Positions 9,068 to 16,962 of a stretch of DNA of 64,000 bases are shown one piece after another; the stretch's first letter is position 1, and each line of letters opens with the position of its first letter. Under the pieces are notes generated by a model, which saw only the letters and a program-made list of their open reading frames with translations, did not search any database and was not told where the DNA came from. The stretch is from Streptomyces sp. YIM 130001 (lineage in GTDB: Bacteria > Actinomycetota > Actinomycetes > Streptomycetales > Streptomycetaceae): the NCBI RefSeq assembly GCF_003574445.1, contig NZ_KZ984558.1:222442-286441 (forward strand), written 5' to 3'. Position numbers and translations under genes: made by a program.

Positions 9068-10069
9068 ATGCGTATCAGCGTGATTGACGTAGGCTCGAAC
9101 ACGGTGCGGCTGGCGGTCGCGGATGCCAGGGGCGGCGCGCCGCTCCCCGTCCACACCTCCAAACAGCGACTGCGCCTGTCCCAACTGGTAGGGCCGGAGC
9201 GAAGGCTGGGCCCGCAGGCCGTGGAGCGTCTGTCCGAATCCGTCGCCTCGGCGTGGTCCGAGGCTGCGAGATGGGGCTCCGAAGAACCCTTCGCCTTCGC
9301 CACCGCCGTGGTCAGAGACGCCCCGAACCGCGACGAGATCCTCAGGACCGTCCGCGAGGAGACCCAAGTCCCTCTGCATGTACTGGCAGGCGAGGTCGAG
9401 GCCGAACTGACCTTCCTCGCCGCACGACGCTGGATGGGCTGGAGAGCCGGCCCGCTCGCCGTACTGGACATAGGCGGCGGATCCCTCGAGGTCGCCTTCG
9501 GCCGTGGCCGACTGCCCGACTTCGCTGTGTCCCTGCCCCTCGGTGCCAACCGCCTCACCCGTGAACACATGCAAGCCCAGGACCCACCCACCAGGGACAC
9601 CCTCAAACACGTACGCCGCCGCATCCGTCACGAACTGCGTGACGTGGCCGCCCGCATCCAGTGGGAGGGCCCGCTCACCGCAGTCGCCACCTCACGCACC
9701 TTCAGTCAACTCGGGCGGCTGTGCGGGGCACCCGCCGGGCGCCACGGCCCCTTCGTGGACCGGCAGTTGAGCCGCCGCGGGTTGCGCGAGGCCATCGACC
9801 GCCTGGGTGCCCTGCCCGCCGCCCGTCGCGCGGAACTCCACGGCATCTCCGCACCGCGCGCCTCCCAGGCACTCGCCGGAGCACTCGTCGGGCACACCGC
9901 GATGAAGCTCATGGGCCTCGACACCCTCACCCTGTGCCCGTGGGCCATCCGCGAGGGCATTCTGCTGCGCCGTATCGAGGACCAGGACTCCTGGCGTCCG
10001 ACCCCTCACCTGCACCACACGCTGCCCGTCCAGCTGACCGGACGCCAACTCCAGCTTGCCGGACGCTGA
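9068..10069 (+). CDS. Ppx/GppA-family exopolyphosphatase / pppGpp phosphohydrolase
   Basis: Phosphatase of the actin/Hsp70 superfamily, 333 residues, acting on polyphosphate or guanosine pentaphosphate in the cytosol. Visible motifs are the N-terminal phosphate loop IDVGSNTVRL, the second glycine-rich loop LDIGGGSLEVAFG near residue 140, and the C-terminal CPWAIREGILLRR. The ATG at 9068 places the DxGSN motif at residue 7 as in the family; the frame is open upstream but the extension is Arg/Ala-rich and not conserved in character. It is divergent from the M24 peptidase gene. Confidence 0.9.
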   Translation: MRISVIDVGSNTVRLAVADARGGAPLPVHTSKQRLRLSQLVGPERRLGPQAVERLSESVASAWSEAARWGSEEPFAFATAVVRDAPNRDEILRTVREETQVPLHVLAGEVEAELTFLAARRWMGWRAGPLAVLDIGGGSLEVAFGRGRLPDFAVSLPLGANRLTREHMQAQDPPTRDTLKHVRRRIRHELRDVAARIQWEGPLTAVATSRTFSQLGRLCGAPAGRHGPFVDRQLSRRGLREAIDRLGALPAARRAELHGISAPRASQALAGALVGHTAMKLMGLDTLTLCPWAIREGILLRRIEDQDSWRPTPHLHHTLPVQLTGRQLQLAGR

Positions 10070-10164
10070 CCCGGCTCACTCACTGCGCCTGGCCGCCACC
10101 CTCCCGGGCGGCCAGGCACGCACCGCCCGCACCGACGCGTCGCAGCGCCTGCTAACTTCCGTCC

Positions 10165-10530
10165 ATGAACGACAGCGTCTACGTGGGCAATGCGGGCAAG
10201 GACGCGGCACTCGACCGCGGCTGGCTGCTCGGCCACTTCAAGGGCCACGACGACCCCCGTCACAGCGAAGACGTCGAGATCAAATGGGGAGTCCACCCGC
10301 CCGGCGACGAACGCGCGCAATGGGTGGAGGGGGAGGAGCGCACGGCCCTCCTCGTGCTCATCGACGGCCGCTTCCGCGTCGAACTCCCGGGCCGCAGCGT
10401 ACTTCTCGCCGAGCGCGGCGACTACGTCGTATGGGGCCGAGGTGTCGACCACTCCTGGTACGCCGAGGAGGAATCTGTCGTCCTCACGGTGCGCTGGCCC
10501 TCGGTCGCCGGCTACCGAGTGCCGCAGTAG
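10165..10530 (+). CDS. Small cupin-like protein
   Basis: A 121-residue single-domain protein with the look of a cupin: alternating beta-strand pattern, LLVLIDGRFRVELPGRSVLLAERGDYVVWG, then VDHSWYAEEESVVLTVRW. Some actinobacterial relatives carry the label signal peptidase I, but there is no membrane anchor and no Ser/Lys catalytic dyad context here, so that label should not be used. The function is unknown; it may be a small-molecule-binding or sugar-isomerase-like cupin. Confidence 0.75.
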   Translation: MNDSVYVGNAGKDAALDRGWLLGHFKGHDDPRHSEDVEIKWGVHPPGDERAQWVEGEERTALLVLIDGRFRVELPGRSVLLAERGDYVVWGRGVDHSWYAEEESVVLTVRWPSVAGYRVPQ

Positions 10531-10557
10531 CACGTCACGGCCCGCATGTGCGGTGCC

Positions 10558-11208
10558 TCAGCCCCGCAGTCCGGTGGTCGGATGGGAGAGCCCCGCCCGT
10601 TTCGCACGGGCGAGACGGCCCTTGTCACGGGCGATGCTTCGGTAGCGCTCCGCGGCCGTACTGCTGCCGTGCTGGACCGTCATCAACTCCCGACCGCCCG
10701 GCTCCGCGATCACCCCACCGAAGTCGGGATCGCCGGCGAACCAGGCGCCCTGCTCCATGACGCCCGTCCACCGCTTGCGCTGCACCGGGTTCACCGCGCG
10801 CATCGGCGGCGACCATTCCCCGTCCGGCTCCACCTGCAGGTGCACCGGCAGCGCCATCACGTCCCTGACTCCGGGCGACGGACGGACCGCGGCACAGTAC
10901 TGCCACGGATACACCCGCAGAATCCGTCGCATCCTCCACAGCCGCAGAATCGGCCCCAGCGAGTACAGCGCGAGCGCGAAGATGAACGGCGCCGCCACCA
11001 AGCAGACGAACCCGGCGATCCGCATCCACATCGGCTCCGACCCCGTCCGGTTCCCGAGCAGACCCATCACCGTCACCGTGGCCAGCAACAGCAGGACAAC
11101 CAGTGGCACGGCCGCCCCGGCACGCAACCGCATCCGCTGCCAGGTCTCACGCGTCGGACCGTGCTCGAACGCGCACTGGTCCGGCGGAATCTGCGCGGCG
11201 GGTGTCAT
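10558..11208 (-). CDS. Uncharacterised membrane protein with two transmembrane helices
   Basis: A 216-residue protein not recognised as a named family. Residues about 30-50 (VPLVVLLLLATVTVMGLLG) and about 63-85 (IAGFVCLVAAPFIFALALYSLG) are clear transmembrane helices. The remaining 130 residues are predicted cytosolic, with PWQYCAAVRPSPGVRD and the WTGVMEQGAWFAGDPDFGGVI stretch. It is divergent from the 11391 gene. Codon usage is typical of a real Streptomyces gene. Confidence 0.75.
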   Translation of the reverse strand: MTPAAQIPPDQCAFEHGPTRETWQRMRLRAGAAVPLVVLLLLATVTVMGLLGNRTGSEPMWMRIAGFVCLVAAPFIFALALYSLGPILRLWRMRRILRVYPWQYCAAVRPSPGVRDVMALPVHLQVEPDGEWSPPMRAVNPVQRKRWTGVMEQGAWFAGDPDFGGVIAEPGGRELMTVQHGSSTAAERYRSIARDKGRLARAKRAGLSHPTTGLRG

Positions 11209-11390
11209 CGTCGGGCTCCTGCGTCGGGTTCTGCGAGTTTAGGCCAAGGCGCTACGCGGCAGCGCCTGACCTCAGTCGCAGGTCCTCGCGCAGAAGGGGC
11301 CCTGCAGCACGGCACCTCGCTGTCGCGGGCGTAACATGTGCACTTTGTTCCACCGGCGCCGAAGCACCAGACCAACCGGGAGAGTTACCT

Positions 11391-12725
11391 GTGACCGTAG
11401 CGTTCGACCCCGCAGCCGTAGACGGCACTGCCACCGAAGCCCACGACGGTGCGGCCGGTGACTCGGGCCGGGCCACGGCCGATGACGCGGCCCGGGGCGT
11501 TCCTGCCGACCCGGACGACGGCTTCTTCGTCGTCCCCGAACCGTCCGCACCCGTCCTCGGTGACCATCCGGGTCCGCCCGACTCGGACCGGAACGTCGCT
11601 GCCGACCGGGGCACCGACTCGGACCAGGGTGTCGACGGGGAGCAGGATCTCCACGCCGACGGAGCCGAGGTCACGGACGCGGCAGATGAACCGGACCTGA
11701 CCGCCGACGACGAGGTCCCGGCCGTCGACGTGGACGAGCGCGTGGCTGAGGACGCCCGAGAGTTCGGCGTCTATGCCCGCACCGGCGGTTGGGCCTTCGC
11801 CCTCAAGGTCGCCCGCAGCGTCCGGCCCGGCGGACAGTCCGCGGGGGAGACGGTCAAGATCTCCGCGAAGCAGTTCGGCAAGCTCGCCGGCTGCTCCCCG
11901 GAGCGGATCATGCGCTACTACAAGGCGTGGGACATGGCCGCGGACGACGGTCTCGTGCCGCAGTTCGAGGCCCTGACCCCGGGTGAGGATATCGAACTGC
12001 CCGAGGCCGACGTCTGGCTCTCGTACTACACCTCCCGCAGCAGCGCCACGTCCGTACGCGGCACGGCGATCACCGCGGCCGCCGAGGCCGAGGGCATCCG
12101 CCCCACCAAGGCTCTCGAGGTCGCGGAGAACCCCACCGCCCTGCGCGCCGCGATCCTCGCCGACCCGTCCACCGCAGAGGCCGCCCGGCACGCACTCCTC
12201 GACCGCCTGCAGGACGACCCGGCCCTGCAGACGGAACTGGCGCGCGACGTCGCCCGCACCGAGGTGCTCAAGAAGGCGGTCGCCGGAGAGGCCAAGGTCG
12301 CCGACCGCATCGACTACGTCCGCCGGATCGCCGAGGAGGGCGAACTGAAGACCCCCGCGGGCCAACGTGTCGACGCCCCGGCCGAACTGCGCGAGGAGGC
12401 CGAGCGTCATCTGTCGCTGATCGACGAGCTCGACGAGTCCGAAGAGGCCGGCGAGTGGGCCGCGGAGGCGTTCGACACGATGAAGGGGCTTGCGGCCGAG
12501 GCGGTCGAGCGGGCCGTCGAGTCCGACCCCGAACTGCGTGTGCAGGAACGCCGAACCAAGTTCTACTCCAGCCTCGACAAGGCGACGAAGGTCTTCGAGG
12601 AGCTGACCCTCGACGACGCCGACGACTTCTACGAGGACGACATGGTCCGCCGGCTCGAGGACCTGCAGCAGGCCATCGGTTCCTGCATCTCCGCACTGCG
12701 CAAGGCGAGTTCGACCGAGGACTGA
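11391..12725 (+). CDS. Uncharacterised actinobacterial protein with acidic N-terminus and HTH-like segment
   Basis: A 444-residue soluble protein. The first ~120 residues are Asp/Glu-rich and probably disordered. Residues about 155-190 resemble a helix-turn-helix (VKISAKQFGKLAGCSPERIMRYYKAW). A long alpha-helical, Ala/Glu-rich region then runs to the C-terminus (ALRAAILADP, DKATKVFEELTLDDADDFYEDD). The GTG at 11391 was chosen because the acidic region starts there; the open frame reaches further upstream but is low-complexity. A DNA-binding or chromosome-organising role is possible but unproven. A strong hairpin follows the stop. Confidence 0.75.
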   Translation: MTVAFDPAAVDGTATEAHDGAAGDSGRATADDAARGVPADPDDGFFVVPEPSAPVLGDHPGPPDSDRNVAADRGTDSDQGVDGEQDLHADGAEVTDAADEPDLTADDEVPAVDVDERVAEDAREFGVYARTGGWAFALKVARSVRPGGQSAGETVKISAKQFGKLAGCSPERIMRYYKAWDMAADDGLVPQFEALTPGEDIELPEADVWLSYYTSRSSATSVRGTAITAAAEAEGIRPTKALEVAENPTALRAAILADPSTAEAARHALLDRLQDDPALQTELARDVARTEVLKKAVAGEAKVADRIDYVRRIAEEGELKTPAGQRVDAPAELREEAERHLSLIDELDESEEAGEWAAEAFDTMKGLAAEAVERAVESDPELRVQERRTKFYSSLDKATKVFEELTLDDADDFYEDDMVRRLEDLQQAIGSCISALRKASSTED

Positions 12726-12754
12726 CCGGACCCGCAGCACCACACCGAGCACCC

Positions 12755-12783
12755 AGGCCGCGCCGGCCCGACCGGCGCGGCCT
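12755..12783 (+). terminator. Intrinsic terminator-like hairpin
   Basis: Perfect 12-bp G/C stem (12755-12766 with 12772-12783) and a five-base loop CCCGA, 29 bases after the 12725 stop codon. Confidence 0.7.
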
Positions 12784-12859
12784 GCGCTGTGTTCGCCTGC
12801 AGACCAGCCGGCGCGCCCGCATTCCAGCAGGTCGCAGAGCGCTCGCGGCCAGTTTTTGC

Positions 12860-12891
12860 AGTGCTCTGCACTTTTGCGTTACCGTGCAAAA
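12860..12891. promoter_or_regulatory. Double inverted-repeat operator upstream of TetR gene
   Basis: Two adjoining palindromes sit just before the TetR start codon: AGTGC-TCT-GCACT (12860-12872) and TTTTGC-N8-GCAAAA (12872-12891). The second abuts the ATG at 12893, as expected for an autorepressed TetR gene controlling the TetR-MFS pair. Confidence 0.6.
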
Positions 12892-12892
12892 C

Positions 12893-13525
12893 ATGGTGGA
12901 ACGAGGGCAGCCCGACGGGCTACGTCAACGCAAGAGGCAGGCGACACGACACGCCCTCTTCGAGGCCGCGGTACGTCTGGCCGCGGATCAGGGCGCGGAG
13001 AACGTCACGGTCGAGGCGATCAGCGAACGCGCCGGCGTCTCGCCGCGGACCTTCTTCAACTACTTCAAGAGCCGGGAAGAGGCCTTCGTCATGGCCGACC
13101 CGGAAGCGGGCGAGCGCCTGCGCGAGGTGATGCGCGAAGCCCCGCCCGAGGGGTCCATGCTCGACGTCCTGCGCGACTACATGGCGGAGAACCTGTCGGG
13201 CCTCGACTTCGACCCGGAACTGTGGTCCCTCGTCGCGCTGGTGCTCTCCCGCTCCCCGGAGCTGACATCCCGGATGCTGTCGCTGCAGGCCGAGGACGAG
13301 AAGGCGACCGCGGACGTGGTCCTCCAGCGCCTGCGCGACCAGGGCGAACCCGACCGGCAGGCGCAGCTCTACTCGCGGATGATCGCTGCTCTGCCGGCCC
13401 TGTCGGCGCGCGTCGCTGTGACCCTCTGGCACGAGACGGCGCGCGACGAGCCGCTGCTCGACGTCTTCCACCGCGTCTTCGACCAGCTCGCCGCCGGCCT
13501 CACCAGGCCGCTCGGCGCGCGGTGA
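12893..13525 (+). CDS. TetR-family transcriptional regulator
   Basis: A 210-residue one-component repressor. The N-terminal HTH reads TRHALFEAAVRLAADQG ... ISERAGVSPRTFFNYFKSREE, which is typical TetR_N. The C-terminal ligand domain is helical with no identifiable substrate signature. It lies 44 bases upstream of a DHA2 drug exporter in the same orientation, so it probably represses that exporter and itself through the inverted repeats at 12860-12891. The ATG at 12893 is preferred over upstream in-frame starts because the palindrome occupies that DNA. Confidence 0.92.
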   Translation: MVERGQPDGLRQRKRQATRHALFEAAVRLAADQGAENVTVEAISERAGVSPRTFFNYFKSREEAFVMADPEAGERLREVMREAPPEGSMLDVLRDYMAENLSGLDFDPELWSLVALVLSRSPELTSRMLSLQAEDEKATADVVLQRLRDQGEPDRQAQLYSRMIAALPALSARVAVTLWHETARDEPLLDVFHRVFDQLAAGLTRPLGAR

Positions 13526-13569
13526 CCCACTCAACTCATCCATCCCTTCGGGCAGTTCAAGGAAGTCCA

Positions 13570-15177
13570 GTGAATTCCGTCAGTGCTGACGCGCCTCCCA
13601 CCCGGGAGAAACCCCAACAGATACTCCTGGCGATGTCGGGCCTCATGGCCGGCATGTTCGTGGCGGTACTGGCCGGCACGATCGTGTCGAACGCCCTGCC
13701 CCGGATCATCGTCGACCTCGGTGCGAGCCAGTCCTCGTACACCTGGGTGGTCACCTCGGAGCTGCTCGCCATGACGGCGACCGTGCCGCTGTGGGGCAAG
13801 CTCTCCGACCTCTTCAACCAGAAACTGCTGCTGCAGCTGTCGCTCGGCCTCTTCGTCGTCGGATCGCTGGTCGCCGGGTTCTCCCAGGGCATCGGGATGC
13901 TCATCCTCAGCCGCGTGATCCAGGGCATCGGAGCGGGCGGTCTGACCGCCCTCGCCCAGGTCGTCATGGCCGCGATCATCCCGCCGCGTGACCTGGGGCG
14001 GTACGGCGGCGTGTTCGGCGCGGTGTTCGCCGTGGGCACGGTGGCCGGTCCGCTGGTCGGCGGACTGCTCGTCGACACCGAATGGCTCGGCTGGCGCTGG
14101 TGCTTCTTCGTCGGCGTGCCGTTCGCCCTCGCCGCGATCGCCATCCTGCAGCGCACTCTGAAGCTGCCGACCACGCGGCGTGAGGTGCGGATCGACTGGC
14201 TCGGTGCGTTCCTCATCGTCGCCGGCGTCTGCGCCGTCCTGGTCTGGACGTCGCTGGCCGGCAACAACTTCGACTGGGCCTCCTGGCAGACCGCCGCGCT
14301 CACCACCACCGCAGCCGTCCTGCTCGGCGCGGCGGTCTACGTGGAGTCGAGGGTGCCGGAGCCCGTCGTCCCGCTCACCGTGTTCCGCAACCGCACCGTG
14401 TCGCTGACCACCCTGGCGAGCTTCTTCGTCGGCGTCGCGATGTTCGCCGGCACCGTCTTCCTCGCCCAGTACTTCCAGGTCGCCCTCGGCAAGTCACCCA
14501 CGGTGGCGGGCCTCATGAGCCTGCCGATGATCGGCGGCCTGCTGGTCTCCTCCACCGTCGCGGGCCAGGTCATCAGCCGGACCGGCCGCTGGAAGGCCTT
14601 CCTGGTCGCCGGCGCCGTGATCATGGTCGCGGGCCTCGGTCTGCTGTCCACCCTCGACTCGAGCACCGGCTTCGGGCTGCTCAGCGCGTACATGGCGGTG
14701 TTCGGCATCGGCATCGGCATGCTGATGCAGAACCTGGTCCTGGTCGCGCAGAACGATGTGCCTGCCCATCAACTGGGCGCGGCCACCTCCACGTTGTCGT
14801 TCTTCCGTAGCCTCGGCGGCACGATCGGCACCAGCGTGCTCGGTGCCGTACTCGCCAACCGGGTCGCGACCGAGATGACCAAGGGGCTGGCCGACCTCCC
14901 GGGCGCTGGTGCCGTGGGGGAGGGCAGCGGCGGCGGGCATGGTGCGGTGCCGGACATGAGCGCGGTGCCGGGCCCGGTCAAGGCTGTCGTCGAGAACGCC
15001 TACGGAACGGCCACCGGCGACCTCTTCCTGATGTCCCTGCCGTTCGCCGTACTCGCCCTGATCGCGGTCCTGTTCATCCGCGAGAAGCCGCTGAAGACCA
15101 CGACGTCCGTCGAGCGCCGCGCCGAGGAAGAGGGGGCGCAGGAGCGGACGCCGGTGTCGGTGTCCGCGACCGACTGA
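13570..15177 (+). CDS. MFS transporter, DHA2 family (14-TMS drug efflux)
   Basis: Inner-membrane proton-coupled drug exporter of 535 residues. The N-terminal helix contains GLMAGMFVAVLAGTIVSNALP, followed by motif A WGKLSDLFNQK and the motif-C-like GAVFAVGTVAGPLVGG. About 14 hydrophobic helices can be counted. The loop near residue 455-475 is Gly-rich and the C-terminus is a charged cytosolic tail. The GTG start at 13570 has the ribosome-binding site AAGGAA at good distance. It is co-oriented with the TetR gene and ends at a very strong hairpin. The drug substrate is unknown. Confidence 0.93.
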   Translation: MNSVSADAPPTREKPQQILLAMSGLMAGMFVAVLAGTIVSNALPRIIVDLGASQSSYTWVVTSELLAMTATVPLWGKLSDLFNQKLLLQLSLGLFVVGSLVAGFSQGIGMLILSRVIQGIGAGGLTALAQVVMAAIIPPRDLGRYGGVFGAVFAVGTVAGPLVGGLLVDTEWLGWRWCFFVGVPFALAAIAILQRTLKLPTTRREVRIDWLGAFLIVAGVCAVLVWTSLAGNNFDWASWQTAALTTTAAVLLGAAVYVESRVPEPVVPLTVFRNRTVSLTTLASFFVGVAMFAGTVFLAQYFQVALGKSPTVAGLMSLPMIGGLLVSSTVAGQVISRTGRWKAFLVAGAVIMVAGLGLLSTLDSSTGFGLLSAYMAVFGIGIGMLMQNLVLVAQNDVPAHQLGAATSTLSFFRSLGGTIGTSVLGAVLANRVATEMTKGLADLPGAGAVGEGSGGGHGAVPDMSAVPGPVKAVVENAYGTATGDLFLMSLPFAVLALIAVLFIREKPLKTTTSVERRAEEEGAQERTPVSVSATD

Positions 15178-15226
15178 CGTACGTACCCATCGGAGGCAGC
15201 CGTGGAGGTCGCGCCCGGTGTCCGCC

Positions 15227-15268
15227 GAGCAGCAGCTCCCCGTCATCGGTGACGGGGAGCTGCTGCTC
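15227..15268. terminator. Very strong bidirectional hairpin
   Basis: A perfect 19-bp stem (15227-15245 with 15250-15268) closed by a TCGG tetraloop lies between the convergent MFS and permease-prefix genes. It would serve both strands. Confidence 0.85.
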
Positions 15269-15298
15269 GTGTCAGGTACGCCCGTGGGTCGGTGCCGG

Positions 15299-15991
15299 TC
15301 ACGCCACCTGTCGATCGGCGAGGCGGGCGCACCGCCGGCAGGCGCGGGCCGCGGATGCGACGGACGCGTGCACGGCGGCCGCGAGCGCCCCGGCACACAG
15401 CAGCAGCGGCCATTGAGCGGCAAGTCCGGCCGTCGCCGCGAGGGTCAGTGCCGTCACGGCCATGACCGTGCTCGCCGTAGTACCGCCGAGGGCGACGGCA
15501 CGTGGGAGCCGGTCGGGAGTGGGGAGCCACCGCGCGAGAGCCCCGGTCGCCGCCAGCACTCCAGCAGCGAGCAGCACGATCGCGGCCGCCGCGACCGCGA
15601 AGAACTGCACGACCTGCGGCAGGAACGTCCCCGGACCGGCCGCCGCCCGCATGAGCAGCCAGCAGACGGCGAGCAGCGGAGCCGTCAGTGTCACGGCCCG
15701 CGCCGTGTGACGGGCCTGCGCGATCGTCAACTCCTGCTGGCAGGCAGGCGCGAGCTCTGTCACGCTGCCGAACTCACGGACCGCCCGCGCCTCCGCCGTC
15801 GCGTACGGCACACCTGATGCGGCATGCGCGGCAACCGTGTCCAGCAGGCCCTGACGCATGTCGTCGAGCATCCGTTGCTTGGCCCCGTCCGGCCCGTGCA
15901 GCGCGTCCGCGAGCGAAGCGAGATGCTGCTCCACCGGGTTGGCCGACTCGGCGGCGGACTCCGCCCGTCGAGCATCACGCAGACGTCTCAC
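15299..15991 (-). CDS. Membrane protein with permease-prefix (HAAS/DUF1700-like) domain
   Basis: A 230-residue protein. The N-terminal ~85 residues are helical and resemble the permease-prefix domain that usually accompanies PadR regulators (ALHGPDGAKQRMLDDMRQGL ... ATAEARAVREFGSV). Four hydrophobic helices follow (about residues 100-120, 130-155, 165-190, 195-215). The GTG start at 15991 overlaps the PadR stop by four bases (GTGA), so the pair is translationally coupled. By analogy with such pairs, the PadR protein probably controls production of this membrane protein; the transported substrate or signal is unknown. Confidence 0.85.
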   Translation of the reverse strand: MRRLRDARRAESAAESANPVEQHLASLADALHGPDGAKQRMLDDMRQGLLDTVAAHAASGVPYATAEARAVREFGSVTELAPACQQELTIAQARHTARAVTLTAPLLAVCWLLMRAAAGPGTFLPQVVQFFAVAAAAIVLLAAGVLAATGALARWLPTPDRLPRAVALGGTTASTVMAVTALTLAATAGLAAQWPLLLCAGALAAAVHASVASAARACRRCARLADRQVA

Positions 15992-16329
15992 GCCGGGCTC
16001 CCGGGCGGTGTCGCCGGATCGAGCACCGAGCCGATCACCGCCGTGAACTCGCGCCACGCGGCGCGCTCGCCATCGAGCGACGTGCGCCCGGCATCCGTCA
16101 GTTCGTAACAGCGGCGGCGGCGCTCGCCCGTCGTCTGCCAGCTGCTGCGGAGCAGGCCGAGGCGCTCGAGGCGGTTCAGAGCGGGATAGATGGTGCCCGT
16201 ACGCAGTTCGATCGCGCCGTCGCTGCGGCCCTTGACCGCCGTGATGATCGCGTACCCGTGCAGAGGTCCCGGCTCGAGCACGGCCAGGAGGAGTCCGTCG
16301 AGGTGCCCACGCACCGCATCCGTCTTCAT
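15988..16329 (-). CDS. PadR-family transcriptional regulator
   Basis: A 113-residue winged-helix repressor. It has the classic PadR layout: LLLAVLEPGPLHGYAIITAV, then the recognition and wing region LRTGTIYPALNRLERLGLL, then RRRCYELTDAGRTSL, and a short dimerising helix. It leads a two-gene operon with the permease-prefix membrane protein and is divergent from the 16480 gene. Two inverted repeats in the shared upstream region are plausible operators. Confidence 0.93.
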   Translation of the reverse strand: MKTDAVRGHLDGLLLAVLEPGPLHGYAIITAVKGRSDGAIELRTGTIYPALNRLERLGLLRSSWQTTGERRRRCYELTDAGRTSLDGERAAWREFTAVIGSVLDPATPPGSPA

Positions 16330-16330
16330 A

Positions 16331-16404
16331 GGTAGACAGCCTACCCAAGGAAGGTGTCGGCAGTGTATGTATTGGCAGCCGACTTATTTACGTTGGCTGC
16401 CAAT
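16331..16404. promoter_or_regulatory. Two inverted repeats in the PadR divergent promoter region
   Basis: GGTAG-N5-CTACC (16331-16345) lies right next to the PadR start codon. A larger palindrome with 10-bp arms, ATTGGCAGCC and GGCTGCCAAT (16371-16380 and 16395-16404), is separated by a 14-base A/T-rich spacer. The second could equally be an RNA hairpin in the leader of the 16480 gene. Confidence 0.6.
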
Positions 16405-16479
16405 AGGTGCGCCGGTCGGCATCCGGGGCCGGTGCGCCTACGGCATGCCCTGCTCGCAGCGCCCGGCCCGGAGGCCCAC

Positions 16480-16962
16480 GTGACCGAACTGCTCCTGTCC
16501 CTCCATGTACTCGTCGCGATCGTCACCGTCGGCGCGATCACCGTGGCCGCCTCCATGTTTCCGCGCTTCGCACTCCAGGCCTGCGCCGACGACAGCGAGC
16601 GCGGCAGACCCGCGGGCGTCGCCGCGGTCCTGCACCGGGTGTGCAGCGGGTACGCGGTGGCCGGCGTCGCCGTTCCCGTCTTCGGCATCGCCACCGGAGC
16701 TCAGCTCGGCGTACTCACCGACGCCTGGCTCATCGCCTCACTGATCCTGACCCTGGCCGCCGCCGCGCTCCTCGGGCTCGGCGTCCTGCCCGCCCAGCGC
16801 CGCCTGCTGGACCTCGCCGCCGAGCGCACGGCTCCGGCGGGCCGCGATGCCGCCCGTTCCGTCGCCGGTCGCATCACCATGCTCACGGGCATCTTCAACC
16901 TGCTGTGGGCGATCGTCGTCGTCCTGATGATCGTCCGACCCGGATCCACCACGGGGGCATGA
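16480..16962 (+). CDS. Small integral-membrane protein (four helices)
   Basis: A 160-residue hydrophobic protein with about four transmembrane helices: LLLSLHVLVAIVTVGAI, AVAGVAVPVFGIATGAQ, LIASLILTLAAAALLGLG and ITMLTGIFNLLWAIVVVLMI. The GTG at 16480 was chosen for the GGAGG ribosome-binding site five bases upstream. The architecture is similar to small DUF2269-like membrane proteins, but the family is not certain. It is divergent from padR and convergent with the DUF418 gene, whose frame runs across its 3' half on the other strand. Confidence 0.75.
   Translation: MTELLLSLHVLVAIVTVGAITVAASMFPRFALQACADDSERGRPAGVAAVLHRVCSGYAVAGVAVPVFGIATGAQLGVLTDAWLIASLILTLAAAALLGLGVLPAQRRLLDLAAERTAPAGRDAARSVAGRITMLTGIFNLLWAIVVVLMIVRPGSTTGA

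Noticed and set aside
10165..10530. Signal peptidase I label for the small cupin
   Set aside because: No membrane anchor and no Ser/Lys catalytic context; the fold pattern is cupin.
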